NCBI RefSeq assembly: GCF_036227125.1
Contig: NZ_CP109435.1
Location: 4,898,001-4,962,000 of the forward strand
Direction: 5' to 3'
From: Streptomyces sp. NBC_01485
GTDB lineage: Bacteria; Actinomycetota; Actinomycetes; Streptomycetales; Streptomycetaceae
DNA length: 64,000 nt
Each line of letters begins with the position of its first letter. Within the stretch, counting starts at the first letter, position 1. The notes beneath the pieces are model-generated. The model worked only from the letters and a program-made list of their open reading frames with translations, ran no database searches and was not told the DNA's origin. Both the position numbers and the translations under genes were made by a program. Positions 51,781-58,941 of this stretch are shown here, one piece after another.

Positions 51781-54051
51781 GTGCACGAGATGGTGAAGGG
51801 CGCCAACGTGGGGTTGGCGGCGCTGAGTGAGAACACGGACGCGGTGGTCGTGAGCCTGGGGTGGGCCAGCCCGACCGGGGAGGGCGACGCGGACGTCTCC
51901 GTCCTGCTGCTGGACGCCAAGGGCAAGGTGCGCAGCGACGCCGACTTCTACTTCTACAACCACCCGGTCGCCCCGGACGGCAGCGTGCAGCTCCTGGGCA
52001 AGGTGCCCGCGGGCGAGGGCAGCGAGGACCGGATCGGGTTCGACCTGACGGCGATCCCGGCCGACGTGGACCGGATCGTCGTCGCCGCCAGCCGGCACGA
52101 GGGCGCCCGCTTCGGCGAACTGGACGATCTCCGGGTCACGTTGGCCGACGGGACCGGCGAGGACCTGCTGCGGTTCGCGATCGACGACGCCGGATCGGTG
52201 AGCGCGTTCATCTTCGGCGAGCTGTACCGGCGCGGGGAGGAGTGGAAGTTCCGGGCGATCGGGCAGGGCTACGACACCGGCCTGGCCGGCCTCGCGACGG
52301 ACTTCGGCGTCGACATCGACGACGACGCCGATGACGTTGCCGACGACGCCGCGGATGACGTTGTCGGCGCGGCTGATGACGTCGCCGACGGGGAGGGCGA
52401 CCGGGCCGGGGGTGACGTGTCCGCGGCGGCAGTGCCCGCAGCGCCGACAGTGCACGCCTCGCCGCCCGCACCCGCGGTCGAGCAGGCCCCCCACACCACC
52501 GCACCCCACACCACCGCACCCCACACCACCGCACCCCACACCACCGCACCCCACACCACCGCACCCCACACCACCGCACCCCACACCACCGACCCCCTTC
52601 CCGCCGTACCCGCCCCCCGCCCCGCCGCCGACGACCCCGGTCAGCCGGGTCAGTCGGGTCAGCCGGGGCAGTCGGGCAGGGGCGCCGTCGCTGTCGCCGC
52701 CGCCCGCCCCCGTACCGCCAAGAAGAAAGTCACCCTGCCGAAGTCCGTGAAGAAGTCGCTCGCGGAGAACGAGTCGTGGCGGGACGCCCGGCTCTTCCCG
52801 GTCTCCGCGCTCAAGAGCGACCGGGACCGCGAGACGCGGGCGACCTCGGTACTGCTGTCGGTGATGGCGCAGGTACCCGAGTTCGGGCGGCGGCTCACGG
52901 CCGCCTTCGGCGCGCCGGCGGGCCGGATGGAGACGTTCACCGAGGTGTCCCTCCCGCACGGCGACGGCCCGCGCCGCCCGGACGGCGTCATCCGCGTCGA
53001 ACGCGCCGGCAAACTGTGGACCGCGCTGGTCGAGACGAAGACCAACGGCAACGCGCTGCGCCCCGAGCAGGTGCAGGCCTATATGGACATCGCCACCCGG
53101 CGGGGCTACGAGGCCGTCATCACGCTCTCCAACGACGTCGCGCTCGAGGGCAGTCCCCTCGTCGACGTCAAGGTCGACGGCCGGCGCAAGCACAAGGTGG
53201 CCCTGCGGCACCTGTCCTGGGCCGAGGTGACCCACCAGGCCCAACTGCTCATCCGGCACGAGGGCGTAGGCAACAGCGCGCACGCCTGGCTGCTCCAGGA
53301 GCTCCTGCACTATCTCCGGCACGACAACTCCGGCTGCCACGGCTTCCAGAACATGGGCGCGTCCTGGGTTCCCGTGCGCAACGGCATCGACGACGAGACG
53401 CTGTGCCAGGGCGACGCGCGGGCGCTGGAGGTCGTGGAGAGCTGGGAGCGGCTGATCCGTCAGGTCTCCCTGCGTCTCGGCGGCGAGCTCGGGCAGAAGG
53501 TGCTGCCCGTCCAGCGCGCCCGGCGCGGCACGGATCCCGGCGACCGCCGGGCCCGGATGGCCGACGAGCTGTGCGCGGACGGACGGCTGGGGGCGGAGTT
53601 GCGGATCGAGGGGACGCCGGGGGTCCTCGCGGTCGGCGCCGACCTGCGCACCGGCCGGCTGCGGACGTCCGTCGAGATTCCCGCCCCCGACCAGGGATAC
53701 CCGCTGACCTGGGCGAAACGGCTGGTGCGGCGTCTGGCGGAGGCACCGGCGGACCTGCACGTGGAGACCCTGGTCGAGGACGGGGCGGGCCCCGGTCCGC
53801 GCGGCACGCTGGAGCGGCTGCGCCCGGAACCGGCCGACCTGCTGCCGAAGAACGGGGCGAGGATCACCGGTTTCCGGCTCACCCTCGTCAAGGGCATGGG
53901 CGGCGGTCGCGGCAACGCCGAGTCCGGTTTCATCCGCAGCGTCGACGACGCCGTACAGCGCTTCCACTCCACCGTCGTCGTCCACCTGGAACAGCAGGCG
54001 CTGCCGCGTCGGGCCGAGGAGAGTCTGGCGGGGTCTCACTCGGGCGGATGA
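51781..54051 (+). CDS. TerD domain fused to RecB-like PD-(D/E)XK nuclease
   Basis: A 756-residue cytosolic protein. Residues 4-170 are a TerD domain (MVKGANVGLAAL, VSLGWASPTGEGDADVSVLL, FYFYNHP, DLTAIPADVDRIVVAASRH). An acidic Asp/Val linker (177-205) and a (PHTTA)7-type tract (237-271) follow. The C-terminal part (about 315-756) contains the nuclease motifs PD (400-401), ETK (418-420, ExK) and QVQAY (430-434, QxxxY), the RecB-nuclease signature. TerD domains bind calcium in tellurite/stress complexes. The start codon is GTG with GAGGGGGG upstream; the in-frame ATG at 51790 is an alternative. No other ter genes adjoin. The assignment of the nuclease is by motif only. Confidence 0.8.
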   Translation: MHEMVKGANVGLAALSENTDAVVVSLGWASPTGEGDADVSVLLLDAKGKVRSDADFYFYNHPVAPDGSVQLLGKVPAGEGSEDRIGFDLTAIPADVDRIVVAASRHEGARFGELDDLRVTLADGTGEDLLRFAIDDAGSVSAFIFGELYRRGEEWKFRAIGQGYDTGLAGLATDFGVDIDDDADDVADDAADDVVGAADDVADGEGDRAGGDVSAAAVPAAPTVHASPPAPAVEQAPHTTAPHTTAPHTTAPHTTAPHTTAPHTTAPHTTDPLPAVPAPRPAADDPGQPGQSGQPGQSGRGAVAVAAARPRTAKKKVTLPKSVKKSLAENESWRDARLFPVSALKSDRDRETRATSVLLSVMAQVPEFGRRLTAAFGAPAGRMETFTEVSLPHGDGPRRPDGVIRVERAGKLWTALVETKTNGNALRPEQVQAYMDIATRRGYEAVITLSNDVALEGSPLVDVKVDGRRKHKVALRHLSWAEVTHQAQLLIRHEGVGNSAHAWLLQELLHYLRHDNSGCHGFQNMGASWVPVRNGIDDETLCQGDARALEVVESWERLIRQVSLRLGGELGQKVLPVQRARRGTDPGDRRARMADELCADGRLGAELRIEGTPGVLAVGADLRTGRLRTSVEIPAPDQGYPLTWAKRLVRRLAEAPADLHVETLVEDGAGPGPRGTLERLRPEPADLLPKNGARITGFRLTLVKGMGGGRGNAESGFIRSVDDAVQRFHSTVVVHLEQQALPRRAEESLAGSHSGG
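52489..52593 (+). repeat. 15-bp coding repeat (PHTTA)7
   Basis: Seven contiguous CCCCACACCACCGCA units encode PHTTA, the last ending PHTTD. Length variation would change the linker without shifting the frame. Confidence 0.9.
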
Positions 54052-54299
54052 ACTTCGCGGGCCGGCACTCGCCTTGACCTGCGGTTCCTTGCAATTCCAT
54101 ACGGTTCTTTTGGCGGTTCCTTTACAACAGGCAACCCTGGGCGGGTGTTTGGGCATCTCACAGGGTGCCCACAGTTGGGGCCGGGCGCGTGGGGTGCGTC
54201 GGTAGTACTGCTGCGACATCGCAGCGCCGCGGTACTACGGCCGACTCGTGGGTTGTCCAGTCCGATGCCTCTGACCAGGCACTCGCAGACGAGGAACCG

Positions 54300-56066
54300 A
54301 TGACCAGACAGCACCACCGCAAGGGCCTTCAGCGTGCGGCGTTCGCCGCGGGGGCCGCGCTCACCGTCGTCGCCGTCGCCGGGGCCGCTCCCGGCGCCGG
54401 CGCCGCGCCCGCCAGCCCGGCCGGAACGCCGAAGCTCAAGCTCGTCGCCGCGTCGAAGGCCGTCACCGCCGACCGGTACACGGGGGACCCGGACAACCCG
54501 GACAACCCGGGGGACTCCGGGGTCTACCTCGACCTCGGTACGTACCTCACCGTCGACAACGCTCCGCTGGAGCTCAAGGTGACCCGCAAGTCGTACAAGG
54601 ACCCGATCGTCGCCCAGCAGATCCTGCGCAACGGGTCGAAGGTGACGACGAAGGCGCTGCCGGCCGGCCTCGTGAAGGACTTCGGCAGCCTCCCGGACTT
54701 CCTGGAGGTCTCCATCAAGAACGCGGCCGGGGTGGAGGTGAAGAAGAGCAAGGGCAACTTCTGCCCCAACAACGCCTCCGGCCGACTGCGTCCGGACGCC
54801 CCGGCCACCTCGCGCTACCCGGAGAGCTGCTCCACCAACCCCTTCACGCTCGGCTCGGTCTGGGGCGTCGAGAAGGGCTGGGCGGCCAACACCTCCGCCT
54901 TCGACTACGACAAGCCGGTCGACCTGGCCGCCGGTGAGTACACCGTCAAGGTGTCGGTCGCGAAGAAGTACCGCGACCTGTTCGGCATGGCCAACGACCA
55001 GCCGACCATCAAACTGACCGTCCGTGAGGTCAGCGGCGAGGGCGGCGAAGAGGGCGGCGAAGGCGGAACCGGCGGCGGAGTCGGCCTCACCGCCCGCTCC
55101 GCGCACGGCGCGAGCAGCGGCCACGGCGCGTCACACGACATGGCGGGCATGGCCGGTATGGATGGCATGGATGGCATGGGAGGTGGGCATCACTACGGGC
55201 CCCGTGGCGCCGACGCCCCCACCCCCTCCGCGCTCTCCCACGCCCTGGAGGACCGCGGTCTCGCCCACCACCTGGGCGACGGCGCCGGTCACACCGACGG
55301 CTCCCGGATCGCGCCCGCGCTGAAGGCCGCCACCAAGCGGCCCACCGGACGGGCCGGCGTCCCGGCCAACGTGCCCAAGCCGGACCTGCGTTCGCTGCCC
55401 GCCTGGGACATCGCGGTCACCGACGGCGAGGACGGCGACGTCCCCGGCAAGGACTACCTCGCCTTCAGCGCCAACGTCTGGAACGCCGGCCCCGCCCCCC
55501 TCGTCGTGGACGGCTTCCGCAAGCCCGGCGCCGAACTCATGGACTCCTACCAGTACTTCTACGACGCCAAGGGCAAGCAGGTCGGCTACGCCCCCGCCGG
55601 CACCATGGAGTGGGACCCGCGCGTCGGCCACGAGCACTGGCACTTCACGGACTTCGCCAGCTACCGGCTGCTCGCCGCCGACCAGCACCAGATCGTGAAG
55701 AGCGGCAAGGAGGCGTTCTGCCTCGCCAACACGGACGCGATCGACTACACCGTGAAGAACGCCAACTGGCACCCGAACAACACCGACCTGGCCACCGCCT
55801 GCGGCCAGCAGAACTCCATCTCCGTACGCGAGGTCCTCGACGTCGGCTCCGGTGACACCTACACCCAGTACCGTCCCGGCCAGTCCTTCGACATCACCGG
55901 CCTGCCGAACGGCACCTACTACATCCAGGTCGTCGCCAACCCGGCGAACCGTCTGCAGGAGACCAACACCAAGAACAACGTCTCCCTCCGCAAGGTCGTC
56001 CTGGGCGGCACCGAGGGCGCCCGCACGGTGTCGGTCCCGCCGGTCGACCTGATCAACGCGCCGTAA
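54300..56066 (+). CDS. Secreted copper-dependent lysyl oxidase-family protein
   Basis: A 588-residue precursor with signal peptide (about 1-38). The N-terminal half (about 50-290) is beta-rich with two Cys pairs. A Met/His/Gly segment (about 318-345, MAGMAGMDGMDGMGGGHH) is likely a copper-handling tract. The C-terminal lysyl oxidase domain (about 395-585) has the copper motif GHEHWHF near 442, NANWHPNNTDLATACGQQ near 483 and GDTYTQYRPGQSFDITGLPN near 518. Such enzymes oxidise lysine side chains in extracellular proteins or fibres. The ATG has GAGGA upstream. Confidence 0.9.
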   Translation: MTRQHHRKGLQRAAFAAGAALTVVAVAGAAPGAGAAPASPAGTPKLKLVAASKAVTADRYTGDPDNPDNPGDSGVYLDLGTYLTVDNAPLELKVTRKSYKDPIVAQQILRNGSKVTTKALPAGLVKDFGSLPDFLEVSIKNAAGVEVKKSKGNFCPNNASGRLRPDAPATSRYPESCSTNPFTLGSVWGVEKGWAANTSAFDYDKPVDLAAGEYTVKVSVAKKYRDLFGMANDQPTIKLTVREVSGEGGEEGGEGGTGGGVGLTARSAHGASSGHGASHDMAGMAGMDGMDGMGGGHHYGPRGADAPTPSALSHALEDRGLAHHLGDGAGHTDGSRIAPALKAATKRPTGRAGVPANVPKPDLRSLPAWDIAVTDGEDGDVPGKDYLAFSANVWNAGPAPLVVDGFRKPGAELMDSYQYFYDAKGKQVGYAPAGTMEWDPRVGHEHWHFTDFASYRLLAADQHQIVKSGKEAFCLANTDAIDYTVKNANWHPNNTDLATACGQQNSISVREVLDVGSGDTYTQYRPGQSFDITGLPNGTYYIQVVANPANRLQETNTKNNVSLRKVVLGGTEGARTVSVPPVDLINAP

Positions 56067-56083
56067 CCCACCCTGACCGACGC

Positions 56084-56326
56084 TCACGACCGGCCGCGTC
56101 CCCACCGCCCCGGCCCGCCAGTGCGGGCCGGGGCGGTGGCGTGATCCGGCGGGGCGTTCCAGAGGTGGGGCGGGACGAAGTCGTACCCGGCCATGTGGTG
56201 CACGGCGCCCGCCGGGCAGACGCCGTCGGTGGGGCAGCCGTAGGAGAACACGGCGTGGCCGGCGCGGCGAACGACCCGGCCGCCGTCGCGGCACCGGCCG
56301 CGCCCGGTCTCCGCCGGGGCGGTCAA
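56084..56326 (-). CDS. Doubtful 80-residue ORF
   Basis: The ORF encodes an N-terminal part rich in Cys and His (SYGCPTDGVCPAGAVHHMAGY) then a Pro/Gly tail that runs through the terminator stem. No homology is recognised and codon choice is ambiguous. Treat as a weak candidate, possibly the remnant of a larger gene. Confidence 0.3.
   Translation of the reverse strand: MTAPAETGRGRCRDGGRVVRRAGHAVFSYGCPTDGVCPAGAVHHMAGYDFVPPHLWNAPPDHATAPARTGGPGRWGRGRS
56102..56139 (+). terminator. 17-bp hairpin terminator
   Basis: CCACCGCCCCGGCCCGC and GCGGGCCGGGGCGGTGG form a perfect 17-bp stem with the CAGT loop, 35 bases past the lysyl oxidase stop. Confidence 0.9.
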
Positions 56327-56333
56327 GGGTGGG

Positions 56334-56376
56334 GAAATGTGACAGATCGCCTGTCACCTGTCACCTGTCACCTTTC
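56334..56376. repeat. TGTGACA/TGTCACC hairpin with tandem CTGTCAC
   Basis: GAAATGTGACA is followed by three tandem CTGTCAC units ending in CTTTC. The arms match those of the palindromes at 32716, 42088 and 44921. It lies 22 bases before the stop of the lipase remnant. Confidence 0.75.
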
Positions 56377-56395
56377 GCCGGCGAGGGTGGCCCCC

Positions 56396-56856
56396 TCAGC
56401 CCGCGTTCTTCGCCAGCAGGTTCACGTACGCGTCGATGAAGTGGTCGCGGATGCCGTCCGAGGCGGGGGCGAAGGGGTCGGCGGTCGCGCCCTTCACCTT
56501 GTCGGCGAGCAGGCCCAGCGCGGGCATGCGGTCGTGGAGCTTGCCGGTGGCGCCGCCGGGCCGGGTACGGGGGGCGTGTCGGCGTCGCTGAGCCAGTCGC
56601 GCAGGTTAGTCGGCTCCGTGCCGCGGAACGCCACCACGATCATGCGGTCGCTCGCGGCGACGTACGCCTGGGTGTCGTCGATCGGGAACGGCATGGTGTG
56701 TGGGGAGGAGAAGTGGCGGAAGCGGCCGAAGCCCCAGTCGCGGGCCAGGCCTTCGGCCTCCGCCGGAGACTTGTAGGCGGCGCGGGAGGCCTCGGCGAGC
56801 CAGTAGGCGTGGGTGTGGGAGTAGTCGGAGGCCGAGTGGTCGAGGGGGGCAGCCAT
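56396..56856 (-). pseudogene. Decayed class-3-lipase-like gene
   Basis: The 5' part reads SDYSHTHAYWLAEASRAAY, RHFSSP and MIVVAFRGTEPTNLRDWL, the N-terminal region of fungal-type lipases. The 3' part in a shifted frame reads KLHDRMPALGLLADKVKG and FIDAYVNLLAKNAG. The middle, with the GxSxG nucleophile, is deleted. Confidence 0.8.
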
Positions 56857-56873
56857 GGGTACGGGAACCTTTC

Positions 56874-56909
56874 GACGAACGAGACGAACGAGACGAACGA
56901 GACGAACGG
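56874..56909. repeat. 9-bp tandem repeat
   Basis: Four contiguous GACGAACGA units lie just upstream of the lipase remnant start codon. The rest of 56910-57122 shows no gene. Confidence 0.85.
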
Positions 56910-57122
56910 GTGGAACTTGTGGGGGTGGGTTTGTTTGTTCGTCGTCGATCCTTGCTGTTGCGGGGGGCGTGACCCGCGTTTCGGCGTGGGGTGAACGGTG
57001 GGCGTGCGAGAGCGGTTCAGGGGCGCGTGGGGGCAACCTTTTGTGCGCCGCGGTACGTCTCCTGAGTCGCCCGTGCTTTTCGGACGTATTCCTACTCGCA
57101 TGTAGGGTTCCGACGTTCGGCG

Positions 57123-58628
57123 GTGACCGACGCCGACGATCCGAGCACGGTGTACGGGGTGACAACGGCCGAGGCGGAGGCGAGAGCGCCGGTGAGCGGA
57201 AACGGAACGAGAAGGCGTGGGCGTGCTCCGGAGGAGGCGTTCGGCCGGGGGAGCGGCCCTGTGGGCAGGGGCAGGTCCGGCGGCGGTGGTACGCGGCTGA
57301 CCCGGCGTGGGCGGATCGTCGCGTGGGGGGCCGGTGTGACGGCCGTCGTCGTCCTCGGGACCGGCGGGGTCGGAGCCTGGATCTACAACGACCTCAACAA
57401 CAACATCAACTCCGCTGACGTGGACGACAAGTTGGGCGGGGATCGCCCCGTCAACCTCAGTCCCGGCTCGAAGAACATCATGATCGTCGGGTCCGACAGC
57501 CGCGACGGCGCGAACGCCAAGTACGGCAAGGACCTGACCACCATGCAGTCGGACACGCTGATGGTGCTGCACATACCGGCCGACCGTAAGTGGGCCTCGG
57601 TCGTGTCCTTCCCGCGTGACTCGTGGGTGGAGATACCCAGTTGTGAGAAGGGGGACGGCAAGTCGTCCGCCCCGCACCACTTCAAGATCAACGAGGCGTT
57701 CGCGATCGGCGGCAGCAACGGCAAGGTCGGCGAGGCCGCCGCGTGCAGCATCAGGACCGTCGAGGCCAACACCGGTCTGCGCATCGACCACTTCATGTCG
57801 GTCGACTTCTCCGGCTTCAAGGGCATGGTCGACGCGCTGGAGGGGATCGAGGTCTGCCCCGAGCAGGCCATCCACGACGAGAAGGCCCACCTCGACCTGC
57901 CGGCCGGGTGTCAGACCGTCAAGGGCGAGAAGGCGCTCGGCTACGTCCGCGCCCGCTACGGCGTCGGCGACGGCTCCGACATCGGACGCATCGGACGCCA
58001 GCAGGAGTTCATGGACGCCCTGGCGAAGAAGGCCAAGGCCAAGCTGACCAGCCCGGACGCGATGTACGGCTTCCTGCAGTCGATCACCAAGTCGCTGACG
58101 ACCGACCCCGACATGGCGGGCATCCAGCCGCTGTACGGACTCGCCGACCAGCTCAAGGGCATCCCGAGCGACCGTCTCAGCTTCCTCACCGTGCCCAACT
58201 ACGGGCGGGTGGCCGACCAGCCCACCGACAAGGCCAACGTCGTCTGGCAGTACCCGCAGGCCGCCGACCTGTTCACCTCCCTGGCCAAGGACGAGGAGGT
58301 CACCAAACCGCAGTTGGCGGAGGCGAAGAAGAACGTGGTGTACGCGTCGAGTGTGCGGGTCCAGGTGCTCAACGGCACGGGGGTCCCGGGCCGCGCCGCC
58401 GCCGTCGCGGAGAAGCTGAAGGACGCCGGGTACACCGTCACCGGCACGGGCAACGCGCCCGCCACGGTGGCCAAGTCGACCGTCACCTACCCGGCGGGTC
58501 TCGACACCCGGGCCGCCGTCCTCGCCTCCCGGCTGCCCAACCTGCGTGCTACGGCGGACAGTTCGGCCGCCGCGGGGGTCATCACCCTTGTCGTCGGCAC
58601 GGACTTGAAGGTCGAGGACGTCGCCTGA
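57123..58628 (+). CDS. LytR-CpsA-Psr (LCP) family cell-wall ligase with LytR_C
   Basis: A 501-residue membrane protein. A cytosolic N-terminal segment (1-65) precedes one membrane helix (about 67-85). The LCP domain (about 112-330) has NIMIVGSDSRDG near 118, TMQSDTLMVLHI, SVVSFPRDSWVEI near 160 and the Arg cluster GYVRARYGVGDGSDIGRIGRQQ near 270. The LytR_C domain (about 405-495) follows. LCP proteins attach teichoic or teichuronic polymers from undecaprenyl carriers onto peptidoglycan. The GTG start lacks a clear RBS. It converges on the eCIS locus. Confidence 0.92.
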   Translation: MTDADDPSTVYGVTTAEAEARAPVSGNGTRRRGRAPEEAFGRGSGPVGRGRSGGGGTRLTRRGRIVAWGAGVTAVVVLGTGGVGAWIYNDLNNNINSADVDDKLGGDRPVNLSPGSKNIMIVGSDSRDGANAKYGKDLTTMQSDTLMVLHIPADRKWASVVSFPRDSWVEIPSCEKGDGKSSAPHHFKINEAFAIGGSNGKVGEAAACSIRTVEANTGLRIDHFMSVDFSGFKGMVDALEGIEVCPEQAIHDEKAHLDLPAGCQTVKGEKALGYVRARYGVGDGSDIGRIGRQQEFMDALAKKAKAKLTSPDAMYGFLQSITKSLTTDPDMAGIQPLYGLADQLKGIPSDRLSFLTVPNYGRVADQPTDKANVVWQYPQAADLFTSLAKDEEVTKPQLAEAKKNVVYASSVRVQVLNGTGVPGRAAAVAEKLKDAGYTVTGTGNAPATVAKSTVTYPAGLDTRAAVLASRLPNLRATADSSAAAGVITLVVGTDLKVEDVA

Positions 58629-58691
58629 GGGTGGGCAGGGGCGTGAGCATGAGCATGGTCAATGTCGGCCCTGGTGTGGGGTAGGCTTGAT

Positions 58692-58856
58692 TTTGAGCCG
58701 GTCACCGGGAAAGAAAAACGGTGAACGACCTCTGCGTTGGTGGTCCAAGGAAAGACGCCCCGCTTCCTGCGGGGAAATGCAGGTGCAAGGCCTGCCCGGC
58801 GCTCCATCGAGAACGAGTCCCATCCCGTGTCAGACGGGGTGGGACTCGTTCGTTTG
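58692..58856 (+). ncRNA. Cloverleaf-like structured RNA with terminator
   Basis: A TAGGCT -10 box (58682-58687) precedes a highly folded region. An outer stem pairs GAGCCGG (58695-58701) with CCG-GC-GCTC (58796-58804, 2-base bulge). Inside are four hairpins: TCACCG/CGGTGA (58702/58719), GACC/GGTC (58727/58742), CCCCGC/GCGGGG (58758/58769) and GCAGG/CCTGC (58779/58791, 7-base loop). An 18-bp terminator (58811-58828 with 58834-58851) follows, then GTTT. Purine-rich joints (GGGAAAGAAAAA, AAGGAAAGA) lie between. No ORF is credible there. It could be a small RNA or the 3' end of the LCP transcript. No downstream gene is on this strand, so it is not a typical riboswitch. Confidence 0.55.
58811..58851. 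terminator. 18-bp hairpin, likely bidirectional terminator
   Basis: GAACGAGTCCCATCCCGT pairs with ACGGGGTGGGACTCGTTC (one G-U pair) around GTCAG. It ends the structured RNA and also lies 90 bases past the stop of the minus-strand zinc-ribbon gene that closes the eCIS operon. Confidence 0.88.
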
Positions 58857-58941
58857 CGCGTCCGCGTCCGTTTCTGTGTTCGTGTCCGCGTGGCGGACGG
58901 GAAGGGCCGCGGGTGTCAGCCGCGGCCCCCTTGGGCGGGTG

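Noticed and set aside
51736..54219. 827-codon minus-strand frame over the TerD-nuclease gene
   Set aside because: Opposite-strand shadow caused by codon bias; the sense strand carries TerD and nuclease motifs.
58775..58805. tRNA gene based on GCAGG-7nt-CCTGC, a T-arm look-alike
   Set aside because: No anticodon arm, the loop reads TGCAAGG rather than TTCRANY, and the outer stem has a 2-base bulge; treated as a generic structured RNA.
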